In this document: piece by piece, positions 11,741-22,761 of the stretch
How positions within the stretch are numbered: position 1 is the stretch's first letter
Layout of the letters: the number at the start of each line of letters is the position of its first letter
From: Hysterangium stoloniferum
Taxonomy: Eukaryota > Basidiomycota > Agaricomycetes > Hysterangiales > Hysterangiaceae
Length of the DNA stretch: 64,000 bases
NCBI GenBank assembly: GCA_015178975.1
Contig: WHVD01000066.1
Location: 124,001-188,000, forward strand
Direction of reading: 5' to 3'
Program-made: the position numbers and the translations under genes
The notes under the pieces: model-generated
What the model was told of the DNA's origin: nothing
The model's input: only the letters and a program-made list of their open reading frames with translations
The model's database searches: none

Positions 11741-11917
11741 TAATATGACCCGAGAGGTTTTTTCCATCACTTATTCTTGGGCATATCTCCCCGACTCCCC
11801 CGGCACCTGTGTAGTCAAGAAAATATATATATAAACGATGTTATTACTGTATAAGGGCAGTCGATTATACGATCATATTCTAGACATCTACTACGCTATA
11901 AGATTTCCTTTTTAACA
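11741..11917 (+). repeat. 3' LTR of copia copy 1
   Basis: 177 bp partner of 6487-6663, preceded by the polypurine tract AAGGGGGG (11733-11740). Confidence 0.87.
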
Positions 11918-12344
11918 GATTAAATTTTACATTATTTAGAATTATATACATTATATACATTTGTAAATTCACTGAACCTAAAAAACATAAGTCAGTCTCC
12001 TTTTGGAACCTTGCTGAATACTTATTCATGGATCAATAATAACATTTTTAAACACTACATATTTGGCTTGGAATAGTATTTATATTCTTCCTCAGTTTGT
12101 TTCTCTTGAAGTGTCAGGTTTTTTGTTCCACATTGGACTTCCAACTTCCCATATGGCTGTGATTACCCTTCCCCCATGTCATATTGGGGATTTCTACAGA
12201 TTCTAACTCCCCATTTATTCTTTTTCATATTCATACCCCACTTTCCTTCCATTCCACTCATCTCTCTGTCATTGAATCTTTTAGGATAAATTATTGTCTT
12301 GTATTCTACTAATCTCCAGTTCAAACATTGATTTAGAACCTTTC
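11918..12344. other. AT/pyrimidine-rich spacer
   Basis: No gene seen. 12030-12060 resembles 5530-5580, so part of the sequence flanking copia copy 1 is duplicated on both sides. Confidence 0.35.
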
Positions 12345-13063
12345 TGTTAAGAACCACATTGTTCAGGCCCCTATATTTTCAACCTACAGTACATATACTG
12401 TCCTCTGGCATTGTGATACCCAACAACACATCATTTAATCATTTCCTTTTCCAGCCACTCTATCTCAGTTCTGTTCTAATGACATTCCATTATTCCTTGC
12501 ATCACTTCACCATATCATTTGCCACCTCAGAATATTTATCTTTTCTCTGTTGTCTTGTATTCCTTTTCTTAATATCCTGTTCTGTTTCCCAATTTCCTTT
12601 GTTCTGCTAATATCAAATCTCCACTTTCAGCTCTGTGCTTCCATTTACTTTAGTATAAAACCCCATCATGTACACTACAATCTTTCAGTTTTAATATTGA
12701 CTTAGAACACTCATTTAGAGCCCCCTCTCATGTTTAGAAGTGTATGCAATAATACTGTCATTTACCTTTTAAGTATTGTTCATACTGCTCAATCCTTTTG
12801 CTAGTATCTGGCCAGACTGAGACTTATGATCCTTTTTGACCTTAGCCTCTGGACCCTCATTTACAGCTAAGTGCCATAATCCATCCTGTAATATACTTTC
12901 TTGCTTGTTTCAAAGTATCAGAGCATCTGACAGTTTTGTGTGAAGGCACAACACATGTTAAGGCCAAGCTCCACTTGTTTTTAGAAAAGGAGTTGCTGGT
13001 TAAGTATATAATGACCTTTTGGTCTCCCATTTTCCCCTTTCCCATGTTGTCCCACTCTTAACA
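12345..13063 (+). mobile_element. Solo LTR, family L6 (old copy)
   Basis: 719 bp, TGTTAAGAACCA...CACTCTTAACA, with near-identical flanks CTTTC (12340-12344) and CTTAC (13064-13068), i.e. a target duplication with one mismatch. TATAAAACCCC at about 12654 parallels the TATAAAAACCCC of the L6 copy at 57510-58217. A diverged core block lies at about 12935-12970. Confidence 0.65.
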
Positions 13064-13435
13064 CTTACATTTTGGTATAACCTTTTGTCATTCAGTTGTT
13101 TCATTCCATATTGCTCTTCTATTCCTTCCACATAAGTCTAAGTCATTGGCCTCACAATGACTTAATACTTTGTAACTTAGTACTGTGTAACTCTGAGTAT
13201 ATGTAGCTGCCAGTAACAAAGGAAAATCTTATATTTTGGTCTCTACATATTTAATCCCAGTCTTTGAACTAAGGAAGCACTTAAACATTTTATTTTGATT
13301 TATTGTATTTTATTTTTATTTTTCTGATTTTCTTTTATTTTGAAGCATTTTACTTTCATTTACTGTATTTTGGTGTGATTTATTCTATTCTATTTTATTT
13401 TATTTTCAAACATTTTATTTTGATTCAAAAAAGCA
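13064..13435. repeat. T-rich low-complexity tract
   Basis: Especially 13280-13430, where TTTTATTT, TTTGATTTATTGTA and similar strings recur. It is simple-sequence DNA leading into the minisatellite. Confidence 0.6.
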
Positions 13436-15350
13436 GTGGGAGCAGGATGGAGAGAGAATAAATGGGTACATGCACTGCTGTCTGGAGGAAAGAGAGGAGG
13501 CCAATCAAAGCAGGACAAAGAGAGAAGGAAAGGGGACATGCACCTCCTGGAGGAAAGAGAGAGGCCGATGAGAAGAGGACAAAGGGAGAATAAAAGGGGA
13601 CATGCACACCCTGGAGGAGAGAGCAGGCTGATCAGAGGAGGATGAAGAGAAAGGAAAGGGGACATGCACATCCTGGAGGAAAGACAGAGGAGGCTGATCA
13701 GAGGAGGATGAAGAGAGAAGGAAAGGGGATATGCATGAACTGGAGGAAAGAGAGGAGGCTGATCAGAGGAGGATAAAGAGAGAAGAAAGGGGGACACACA
13801 CAAACTGGAGGAAAGAGAGAGAAGAGGTCAATCAGAGGAGGGGGAAGAGAGAACGAAAGGGTAAATGCACAAACTGGAGGAAAGAGAGATGCTGACCAGA
13901 AGAAGACAGAGAGAGAAAGAAAGGGTACACACTAGGAAAGAGAGAAAAGGCCGATCGGAGGAAGACAAAGAGAGAAGGAAATGGTACATGCACCACCTAG
14001 AGGAAAGAGAGAGGAGACCAATCAGAGGAGGATGAAGAGAGAAAGACATAGTACATGCACCTCCTGGATAAGAGAGAGAGGAGGCTGATCAGAGCAGGAT
14101 GGAGAGAGCAGAAAATGGTACATGCACCAACTGGAGGAAAGAGAAAGGAGGTTGATCGGAGGACAAAGAGAGAAGGAAATGGTGTGCACCAACTGGAGGA
14201 AAGAGGAGTCTGATCAGAGGAGGACAGAGAGAGAAGGAAATGGTACATGCACTGGCTAGAGGAAAGAGAGGAGGCCAATCAGAGCAGGATGGAGGAAAGG
14301 GTACACACCACCTGGAGGAAAGAGAGAGGATGATCAGAGGACAAAGGGGGAAGGAAATGGTACACGCACCACCTGGAGGAAAGAGAGAGGGGCCTGATCA
14401 GAGGAGGGTGGAGAGAGAAGGAAATGGTACTCGCACTGGCTGGAGGAAAGAGAGAGGAGGTCAGTCAGAGGAGGACAGAGGAAGAAGGAAACAGTACACC
14501 CACCGACTGGAGGAAAGAGAGAGGGCCAATCAGAGGAGTACAGTGGAAGGAAATGGTACACGCACCAGCTGGAGGGAAGAAAGAGGAGGCCAATCAGAGC
14601 AGGATGGAGAGAGAAGGGTACACACACCTCCTGGAGGAAAGAGAGAGGAGGCTGGTCAGAGGAGGACTGAAAGAGAAGGAAAGGGTACACACACCACCTG
14701 GAGCAAAGAGAGGGACTGGATGAGAGGAGGACAGAGAGGGAAGGAAATGGCACACACACCTCCTGGAGGAAAGAGAGAGGAGGCTGGTCAGAGGAGGATG
14801 GAGAGAGAAGGAAAGGGTACACACACCACCTGGAGCAAAGAGAGGGGCCAGATGGGAGGAGGATGGAGAGGGAAGGAAATGGTACATGCACCAACTGGAG
14901 GAATAGGAGATCAGAGGAGGATGAAGAGAGAAGGAAACAGTACACACACCTCCTGGAGGAAAGCGAGGAGGCTGATCAGAAGAGGATGAAAAAAGAAAGA
15001 CAGGGTACATTCATCTCCTGGAGAAAAGACAGGACAATTGGAGGGGTACAAAGAGAGAAGGAAATGGTAGATGCACTCACTGGATGAAAGAGAGAGGAGG
15101 CTGATCAGAGGAAGATGGAGGAAGAAGGAAACACAACATGCGGAAGAAAGAGACAGGAGGCCAATCAGAGCAGGATGGAGAGAGCAGGAAATGGCACACA
15201 CACCAACAGGAGGAAAGAGGGAGGCCGATCGGAATAGGACAAAGAGAGGAGGAAAGGGTACATGTACCTCTTGGAGAAAAGAGAGAGGAGGACAATCAGA
15301 GAGAGAGAAGGAAATGGTACACACACTTACTGGAGGAAAGAGAGATTGAG
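13436..15350 (+). repeat. Purine-rich minisatellite, about 66 bp unit, about 29 copies
   Basis: Degenerate unit containing CTGGAGGAAAGAGAGAGG, then GATCAGAGGAGGA, then GAGAGAAGGAAATGGTACA. The plus strand is strongly GA-rich. Units vary from about 55 to 67 bp. The long open frames on both strands (Ser/Leu/Pro-rich on minus, Glu/Arg/Gly-rich on plus) are by-products of stop-free repetition and I do not call them genes. Confidence 0.92.
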
Positions 15351-15473
15351 AAATAATAAACAAACCGGTGACAGGCACAACATCTGCTTGACCATAACAC
15401 TGTGGGAAAGCTAGGACGTGAGTGAGGTGGTGCGTGAGTCCGCATTTGTGATGTAATGCACCCAGTCGTGCAA

Positions 15474-16012
15474 TGTGAGTGAGGTTGTGAGTGAGGTAGC
15501 GCAACGTGAGTGAGGTAGCGCAACGTGAGTGAGGTAGCGCAACGTGAGTGAGGTAGCGCAACGTGAGTGAGGTAGCGCAACGTGAGTGAGGTAGCGCAAC
15601 GTGAGTGAGGTAGCGCAACGTGAGTGAGGTAGCGCAACGTGAGTGAGGTAGCGCAACGTGAGTGAGGTAGCGCAACGTGAGTGAGGTAGCGCAACGTGAG
15701 TGAGGTAGCGCAACGTGAGTGAGGTAGCGCAACGTGAGTGAGGTAGCGCAACGTGAGTGAGGTAGCGCAACGTGAGTGAGGTAGCGCAACGTGAGTGAGG
15801 TAGCGCAACGTGAGTGAGGTAGCGCAACGTGAGTGAGGTAGCGCAACGTGAGTGAGGTAGCGCAACGTGAGTGAGGTAGCGCAACGTGAGTGAGGTAGCG
15901 CAACGTGAGTGAGGTAGCGCAACGTGAGTGAGGTAGCGCAACGTGAGTGAGGTAGCGTAACGTGAGTGAGGTAGCACAATGTGAGTGAGGTAGTGCAATG
16001 TGAGTGAGGTAA
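15474..16012 (+). repeat. 19 bp satellite array, about 28 copies
   Basis: Unit GTGAGTGAGGTAGCGCAAC. The central units are identical over more than 450 bp. Units at both edges differ, mostly with CG changed to CA or TG. Because 19 is not a multiple of 3 and the unit has no stop, all three minus-strand frames stay open, giving a false 380-residue frame. The array directly abuts the left arm of the inverted composite. Confidence 0.97.
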
Positions 16013-18110
16013 CATTTCTTTTTCTCCATGTGACCTTGGTGACCCAGCATCATTTGTTGCCGAGAAGGGCACTCGAGTGATAACCTTGCAGTAGTCTAAG
16101 GACCACGATCAAGAGCAAGGGACTTCCAGCGGTGATACGCGCAAAACAGCACCGATTTGACTGAGAGGCGACCTGCAACTCAAGAGATCATGATGAGTTG
16201 TGCCATTCATCGGAAGGAAGCGTAAACTGTTGCCGATGCGTTGTGATCGTATCCAGCAACTACCATGCTGAACATCTTGTGGGAACTATTGACCGCTATA
16301 TTTGGTGGCCACACGGATCAGCTAGACCAGCTTGCATTACCAGTGCCACAGAGTATTACGTTAGGCTGGTATATGCACCAATGCTACCAAGGCTGAAGTG
16401 TCCGGTAGGTACGAAGAGCCGTCGTTGCGAGTCGCTTGAAGCTTGGGTCAGTGACAATCCGTACTAAATGCCGATTTTTTGTGAAACCAGGCATGTACAT
16501 AGGTAAATAGGATACAGTACTAGTGGGAAATTTTTCTGGGTAGCATAGTTCGAGACACAGCGTCTTTGAACCTCATATTGGTTTTCGGGGTCGTTCGGTA
16601 TTAATTGCAGGTTGATCTTTATCAGACTTCATCTGTGCGAACCTCCACTTAGATAGTTCTCGTGGTGCCTCGACACGGCCATCTCCGTTACAAAGGTTAT
16701 TTTGTATTTTTTAAACGGCCACTACGAACGAGGACTTGTACACGTGCCAGCCCCATATGTGATCTGTAGAGTCGTTTGCCAAGAAGGATAATGGATAAAT
16801 TTTCGACGTTTCAATTCCCAGGTACCTTAACTTTAGTGCCGGCAAAGTTTGATCTGGGAGCAACCATAGAAGGACATAATTTCCAAAAACCTATAATAAT
16901 ACGGACTTCATCCCATTAGAGTCTCCACGTATTCCCCCAACCGTCCTACAAAAACCCCTTTTAATTCAACTGTCCCTTCCCACCGCCTTGCTACGTTCCT
17001 GAAGCTTTGCCATCCATTATGGTATCGATTCCGTGCGCCCTCTTCTCCTTCCCTTTATCTCTCTAACAAACTGAAATATAAACACAGTATCGTCAATAAC
17101 CTCCCCTCCGGCGATCCCCCCATCCGCGGCAATGTCCCAAAGCCAAAACCCACCAAGCCGCAGCGACCGTAGCCCCTCAACCCCCAACCACGGCAGAGGT
17201 CAAAAGATGGCCACTGCAGCCACTGCTCCTCCACGTATGTATTAATGTTTATGCGCTGTGGGCTATAATTTTGCTGCATCGATCTTCTGCTGATAGGCGA
17301 CATTCATAGGTTGAGAAGGCGCGGCCGGATCTGCTTAGCTAGTTGTGGTGTCAGTGATTATGTCGTTCGTGTATGAAGTTATATTTTGAGTTATCATTGT
17401 ACACGGAGTCCGAAGACTCTGGAGGAGAGGGTGGTGACCTAAATACGAGTCATTTATAAAGAATTACCCCGGAATTTTCCCATTCGTGAATAAGACGTAT
17501 ACGTCGTTTCAATTCGTCGTGAAGAGCGAATCTCGAGTTGCAGTCGATGTACGGACATGGACATGCAAAGGGTCGTTCCCCGCTATGGGTGCGTAAATCA
17601 TGTGTCTGCAGATCCCGAGTCAAATCGAGCCACCAAATGTCCGCATCGGGATGCACAAACCTGATGCTCCAGTCTTGTGAACTTCCACTCACAATTAGGA
17701 TGTGGGTATTTGTAGGGCTTCCTATCTGATCTGGAATCATGGCAGACGAATAAACAGATATGGTTTTTTGAGCAAGAGGGAAGGTTGGGGGGGAACACTG
17801 AGTTGTATGGAAACTCTAATGGGATGAAGTCCGTATTATTATAGGTTTTCGAAATTATGTCCTTCAATGGTTACTGGCTCCCAGGCTTTGCCGGCACTGA
17901 AGTTAGGGTACCTGGAAATTGAAACGTCGATAATTTTTTCGATTATCACACTTGGCACAACTCTAGAGATTGGGCTGGCACGTGTGTAACTCCGCGTTCG
18001 CAGTACCCAATAAAAGTCGTATAATCGGAGATCATGTTGAGGCACCACTAGAGCTATCTAAGTAGAGGTTCGCATAGATGAAGTTTAATAAAGAACAACT
18101 TATGTTTATC
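16013..18110 (+). repeat. Left inverted arm of the composite repeat
   Basis: About 2.1 kb matching, in reverse complement, the right arm pieces 32866-32231, 31486-30859, 22761-22701 and 21626-20850. Matching landmarks run from the outer tip (CTCCATGTGACC near 16024 against 32850) through module A to the zinc-finger fragment. Divergence looks like roughly 10-15 %. No transposase was recognised, so this may be a non-autonomous element or an inverted segmental duplication. Confidence 0.8.
17450..17870 (-). pseudogene. C2H2 zinc-finger gene fragment, copy 1
   Basis: Minus-strand remains of a fungal C2H2 DNA-binding protein. One finger-like stretch is YPHPNCEWKFTRLEHQV (about 17700). A linker-like THSGERPFACP precedes a second finger, IDCNSRFALHDELKRR ... 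IRLIHEWE (about 17560-17480). HSGERPF matches the classical inter-finger linker. The first finger lacks part of its zinc ligands and the frame is interrupted between fingers, so it is a relic. Copies lie at 21100-21360 (plus) and about 33655-33760 (minus, first finger only). Confidence 0.62.
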
Positions 18111-18129
18111 ATTACGATATCATAATATT

Positions 18130-18730
18130 CAAAATCACATAAAATACATCGTCATACAATATGTTCGGGATTTTGGCAGTAACATGTACGCGTATGTCGC
18201 GTTGGAAAACTTTGACAGCGGCGCAGAAAACTTTGAAAACACTCGAACTCTGGCAACACACGTATATTGACGATACTTCAACTCATCACGTAGGTATGGG
18301 TTCCGACAACGCCAGCAATACAGTTTTCCATTTAACCTGCCTACCACTGTCACCCTCAATGCTACATCAGCAGCCCCTCAACGCTCCGACGCGCGTCAAC
18401 GTTACTTGGCCGTTGTGCTGGATGCACAGATGACACTAATAACTCACCTTGAAACTGAATATGTCCAGATGTTCATGTGGCAATTCAATGCTCTTCATCG
18501 ATGTTCCTACGAGCTTCCCGTAGCGCCGATTTTACCCTGATGGATGGCCTTGACCCTACTATTGATCCCAACAGCCGGCGAGCACGAGGTGATGGCGGTG
18601 TATGCTCCTGGCCCCTCCGTCTCCGAACGAGGGCACTATTGACTTGAGGCAGGTTTAGCATCAACCCCGATGCACGGTGTGCAGGAAGATACAAGTCCGA
18701 TGGCAAGGAGGGAGTTGGTTGTTCTCATTT
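18130..18730 (+). repeat. Modules E and F between arm and Raptor fragment
   Basis: 18210-18400 is module E (also at 1760, 34160 and 49160). 18520-18610 matches 4390-4465. No domain was recognised. Confidence 0.5.
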
Positions 18731-18734
18731 AGCA

Positions 18735-20326
18735 CGGTTGCATCTGTCATGGATTGAGTCCTGGAAGGACCGAATTGCATGTGATGCAGATGATGAATGG
18801 ATGAAGACATGCCAGCAGGTGCCTGTCGGCTCCCTCGCTATTTGGGTGCGCTGCTTGAACTGGCTGGAGATCCATATTCAGAAGTCACATGCGCAGGGGA
18901 TAGTAGACTGGGTACTTGCTTCATTCACCGTTCGCAAAACTCCTCTGAGCAGGCCTTATAGGATCCTTATCGGCCATTTGAACGTCATTCTGGCCATCTT
19001 TGTAGCGCCTTAATACGTGGTGACTCCATGAACACATTAAACACAGCGGATTTATCAGATATTCCTAGCATCTCCAGCGCTGTAGCACAGTTTTTGACTG
19101 ATGCCATGAATATTTCACCGAGCGGCAGATGCGCGTGCGTATTACCTCATTCCCATCGTGTAATTTTACATAGGAAACGGAAAGTCACGAGCTGGGGAGT
19201 GTGATGTATAACATGCAGCTGCGGCGGCGCTCGCGGAATGAACGTGTCTTGATGTTGGAATTGGTGATGAAACCACCCTTTTCTTAGGGGCGGTTCACCT
19301 ATTTCTTCACTTTTTCATAGGAGGATGCTAATTGTGGTCCATGTTTTTGGAGGTTAATGCATGCCAGAACCAGTGTACACCTAAACTAGCATCCTACCTA
19401 CTATGTCAGAAGGTGATTCACTAACTGACACATTGATTGAGACATAAATACTTATATTACAAGACTATTACCACCTTGTTGATTGTGTATTACAATAAGT
19501 CAACTCATACTATTTTTAATACTTGAATGAAATGGAGGCACAGGCTGAAATTGCATGTGAGTATTTCTGCACTTCCAACGCTTACTACTGAGTGACTGTC
19601 CTGTCTGCAGTGCAATGCCAATGGGATAGGCCTGTGAATACAATATACACATCAGGGGTGCCTCAAAACATTGTATTGCATGCACTTGATACCTATGTCA
19701 CTTCTGCAAATGACCAAGAGAAAATTAGGTTGGTGGAGAATGTCCTGGTCATTATTTCAATTAATAATTCTATGTAGCGTATGTGATTTGAGTCAGAGGA
19801 AGCGTCTACGATTGTGGTCCAATGGCAATCCTAGCACCAGGAATATTACTGCATTGTGGTTCATCATAATACAGAGAGAGTGGTTGTTGCTGGCTCTTGT
19901 ATGTCTCCATATGAAACATGTATTAATTAATTCATGTATCATGATGCATGTAGCAGATCAGATTATACGCCTATGGCGCCACAATGGCAATGAGCCTGTT
20001 CAACTCATCTCCACATTCTGTGCCATACCATCGCTTATTTATGTGAAGCTTGGACTGGGATTGTATCTGATTGGAGCCAAGCAGTGGGCGCATTTACTGT
20101 CGGAAGGGATTCAAAGGAGATTGCAGTTTGGGATGCCACGACCAAGGAAGTTGAAGCATGAATTCCTTCTTTCTTTTACTCCTGTTGTATCAGCATCATT
20201 TGTAGACTTTTTCAGCACAGTCGAATAGCCCGTTGACTATGCCGACTGCTGACTTTGCTATCACCTCAATCGTTGTTGCTGGGATTGCGGATGGGGCTGT
20301 TCAGGCATTCAACCAGTGTATACGTG
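18735..20326 (+). pseudogene. Raptor-like gene fragment, copy 2
   Basis: Plus-strand counterpart of copy 1. An HEAT-like piece (VDWVLASFTVRKTPLSRPY, about 18900-18960) is followed by a linker (about 19000-19190) and LNEMEAQAEIA at about 19523. An intron with GTGAGT start and CTGCAG end follows (19557-19610, 54 nt). Then come WD40-like strands, including LSQRKRLRLWSNGNPSTRN (about 19788) and, further on, pieces parallel to human VVDWEQETG and DVRIVRIWD (recalled). Many stops and frame shifts. The 3' part is interrupted by the repeat at 20327-20692. It occupies the core between the two inverted arms. Confidence 0.7.
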
Positions 20327-20692
20327 TGTTGAAATAGACTCGAGCACCCAAGTCTATGTCAAGTAAATATGACAACACTAAGTAGTATCGCCTTACTCTA
20401 TGTCAAGTCAACACAACCATACCATGGAGTTACATGCCTTGGATACGTTTGGACACGTATACCACTATTGTAATTCTTTTCGGCCACATATCCAAAACCT
20501 ATTTTAGCCAGCACAGTAGCAGCACCATACCTCAGTCGAACCAATCTTACATGTCAACTGAGGTACGTTAATATTCCTATAATTTTCAGTTACAGTCAGC
20601 TCACTAAAATATGTCGTAGCATACTTTGTTACAGGTAACAAATATAGTCGAACCAATCTTATGTGTTGACTGAGCATATGTACTTTGTTACA
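20327..20692. mobile_element. Small solo LTR-like insertion (366 bp)
   Basis: TGTTGAAATAG...CTTTGTTACA between ACGTG (20322-20326) and ATGTG (20693-20697), a duplication with one transition. It contains two tandem-like copies of AGTCGAACCAATCTTA (about 20533 and 20647). A related string (TTTGTGTCAACTGAGGTA) occurs in the LTR-like segment upstream of the PBS at 53716, so it may belong to that copia family. Confidence 0.55.
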
Positions 20693-20850
20693 ATGTGGCA
20701 CAAGATGGTACTGTGGTTCCACAGCCGATAAGGGTCCCATAAGGTCTGATCAGAGGAGTCTTGCGATGGTGAATGGAGCAAGTACCTGTTAACTTTTCAG
20801 CGAAAATATGACCAGACCTATAGAGGAGGTAATACTGTCTGAGTGATATC
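20693..20850 (-). pseudogene. Inverted scrap of the Raptor HEAT module
   Basis: 20705-20790 is the reverse complement of about 18905-18990 and matches 3722-3800 directly. The scrap is thus in the orientation opposite to copy 2, just inside the right arm. Confidence 0.55.
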
Positions 20851-21626
20851 GTTGGTTATAAACACATGGGGGGGTCACATGCGTAACTACGGGGATTATA
20901 TACTAATAACAAGAGCGGTAATGAATGTACTCCTGGTCACTATACAAACTCCAGCTGCTCGATTTACCCAAAAATATAACAGTACCCAGTCTACTACCAG
21001 TCCAATATGTTATCTGTGGAGTTGTATCCCAAAAGTGATAATCGATAAAATAATCGACCTTTCAAGCGCCGGCAAAGTTTGATCTGCTGCCATGTGGCAT
21101 GACTCCAACTCCAGATAGGAAACCCTACAAATATCCACATCCTAATTGTGAGTGGAAATTCACAAGACTAGAACATCAGGTCTATGCATCCCGATGCAGA
21201 CATTTGATGGCTCGATTTGATTCGGGATCTACTGACACGCCATTTACGCACCCATAGCGGGGAATGGCCCTTTGCATGTCCATACATTGACTGCAACTTG
21301 AGATTCGCTCGTAATGATGAATTGAAACGACATATACATCTTATTCATGAATGAGATAATTAGGGGGTAATTCTTTATAAATGACTCATATTTAGCTCAC
21401 CACCCCTCTCCTCCAGAGTCCTTCAGACTCGGTGTACAATGATAACTCAATATAACTTCATAAGCAAGAGTGACATAATCACTGACACCACAACTAGCTA
21501 AGTGCATCCGACCGCACCTTCTCAACCTGTGAATGTCACCTATCAACAAAAGAGTGTGATATATGCAGCAAAATTGTAGTGCACAGTGCATGAACATTAA
21601 TGCATATGTGGAGGAGGAGTGGCTGG
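20850..21626 (-). repeat. Right inverted arm, inner part
   Basis: Reverse complement of about 17220-18060. It includes the zinc-finger fragment and the shared string CTGGAGGAGAGG...TGGTGA. It is cut at 21626 by the miniature copia-type element, and the arm resumes at 22701. Confidence 0.78.
21100..21360 (+). pseudogene. C2H2 zinc-finger gene fragment, copy 2
   Basis: Plus-strand copy of 17450-17870. It has RKPYKYPHPNCEWKFTRLEH (about 21120), the linker [10 protein letters not shown] (about 21254), and [20 protein letters not shown] followed by IHE (about 21277-21345). This copy keeps both ligand pairs of the second finger (C...C, H...H) better than copy 1. No gene ends are preserved. Confidence 0.6.
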
Positions 21627-22700
21627 TGTTAGAATATTGCAAGCCATTGAGAGTGCTCACAGTCTGACTACACTCAGCTATTTAGTACTGTACAGTAGCT
21701 TAGTCATCACATGTATTTCAGTAGGGACTTTGTCATCCCCTCACCCACATGAAATCCTGTTGCATATTCTTACAGGTTATGGGCCCCGCCAGTTGCCTCT
21801 AATTTGCTTATCTACTGCTGCTATATCTAAACTACACCCCTTTGTCATTGTCAACATTGCTGCTCCTATTTCGAAAATTTTTGTCGGCACAATGAGAGGT
21901 GAACTTACAAAGTGCAGTATTGGGACTAAAGATACTGTGGAGTGGCAGTGGTATATGGAGCATGGTTTATTGGGAATGGACTCACAGATTGTTGTACCTG
22001 TTCCAAGTACATCTATGGGTTTGATGAAGACAACAACATTCGACTTCGAGTTCTGTGAACTGACCTTTGCAAAGTAGGCCTGTTGTCCCACGAGTGGCCA
22101 GGCTGAAGTATTCTGTTATTTGTGGGGACTAGGAGTTGTGAGCAGGGCTCTGCAGTCTAGCATGTGAAATCTGGGAGGTTAGGAGGGTGTGTACTAGGAA
22201 TTGTGAGCCAAAGGTACCATTCGATGCTAATGTAGCGGAGGTGTGGTCTGGGAGGTTGGGGGAATGCATTCTAGGAGCAAGGGTCGGTCCAAGGTTCAAT
22301 TCAATGCCAAAAGTACCAGATGGATTGCGTCTAGTGGGCGCAGGTGTATTTTTCGATTTCAGATAGATTTTTGGACAGATTTTTGGACGGGTTTTGTGTG
22401 AAGTTGGCACAGGCATACATTCAAATTTTGGATGGGTTTTGGATGGGTTTTGCATCAAGTGGGCATATTTTTCTTATATTGAAAAGGGGTTTATATTCTT
22501 GGTGGGTACATATGGATTTCCTACAAGTTCTCAACAACATGCAAAGTGGGCGTGTTAGAATATTGCAAGCCATTGAGAGTGCTCACAGTCTGACTACACT
22601 CGGCTATTTAGTACTGTACAGTAGCTTAGTCATCACATGTATTTTGGTAGGGACTTTGTCATCCCCTCACCCATATGAAATCCCGTTGCATATTCTTACA
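21627..22700 (+). mobile_element. Miniature copia-type LTR element (TRIM-like), 1.07 kb
   Basis: Two 148 bp LTRs (21627-21774 and 22553-22700; TGTTAGAATATTGC...TATTCTTACA) differ at about five transitions. A perfect target duplication GCTGG lies at 21622-21626 and 22701-22705. The initiator-tRNA-half PBS GGTTATGGGCC starts at 21775. The 778 bp interior holds no recognisable Gag, integrase or reverse transcriptase, only an unrecognised open frame over 21777-22077 and a GT-rich tract. It is structurally complete but non-autonomous. Confidence 0.92.
21775..21785 (+). promoter_or_regulatory. PBS of miniature copia-type element
   Basis: GGTTATGGGCC immediately after the LTR, identical to the copia copy 1 PBS at 6664. 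Confidence 0.8.
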
Positions 22701-22761
22701 GCTGGAGCAGCCCACTTTTGACCAGCCTCTGTTGTGGTTGTTGAGGGGCTGCGGTCGCTGC
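22701..22761 (-). repeat. Right inverted arm, sliver between two insertions
   Basis: 61 bp of module A in reverse orientation (GTTGAGGGGCTGCGGTCGC), stranded between the miniature element and the gypsy element. It joins 21626 on one side and 30864 on the other once the insertions are ignored. Confidence 0.8.

Larger units (their letters stand above)
6487..11917 (+). mobile_element. Ty1/copia retrotransposon, copy 1 (broken)
   Basis: Order: 5' LTR 6487-6663, tRNA-iMet half-type PBS 6664-6674, Gag, protease, integrase, reverse transcriptase, RNase H, polypurine tract about 11733-11740, 3' LTR 11741-11917. PR-INT-RT-RH is the copia order. The LTRs are both 177 bp and differ at roughly nine positions plus two small length changes, nearly all transitions, so the insertion is old but not ancient. 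A 474 bp insertion lies at 9197-9670. Coding capacity is broken in about ten places, so the element is not autonomous. No target duplication is visible because the 5' LTR is preceded by the internal end of another copy. Confidence 0.93.

Noticed and set aside
15474-16012. Possible CRISPR array (short regular repeat)
   Set aside because: The units are directly tandem with no unique spacers, and the setting is a eukaryotic transposon region.
14911-16072. Very long minus-strand open frames (380, 258 and 195 codons) of Ser/Leu/His-rich repeats
   Set aside because: They are read through the 19 bp satellite and the GA minisatellite. A 19 bp stop-free unit keeps all three frames open, so length is no evidence of coding.
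16198-16467. Similar open frames in both arms (CRCVVIVSSNYHAEHLVGTI-like)
   Set aside because: The similarity is of the inverted arms at DNA level. Length differences between arms break the frame and no domain is recognisable.
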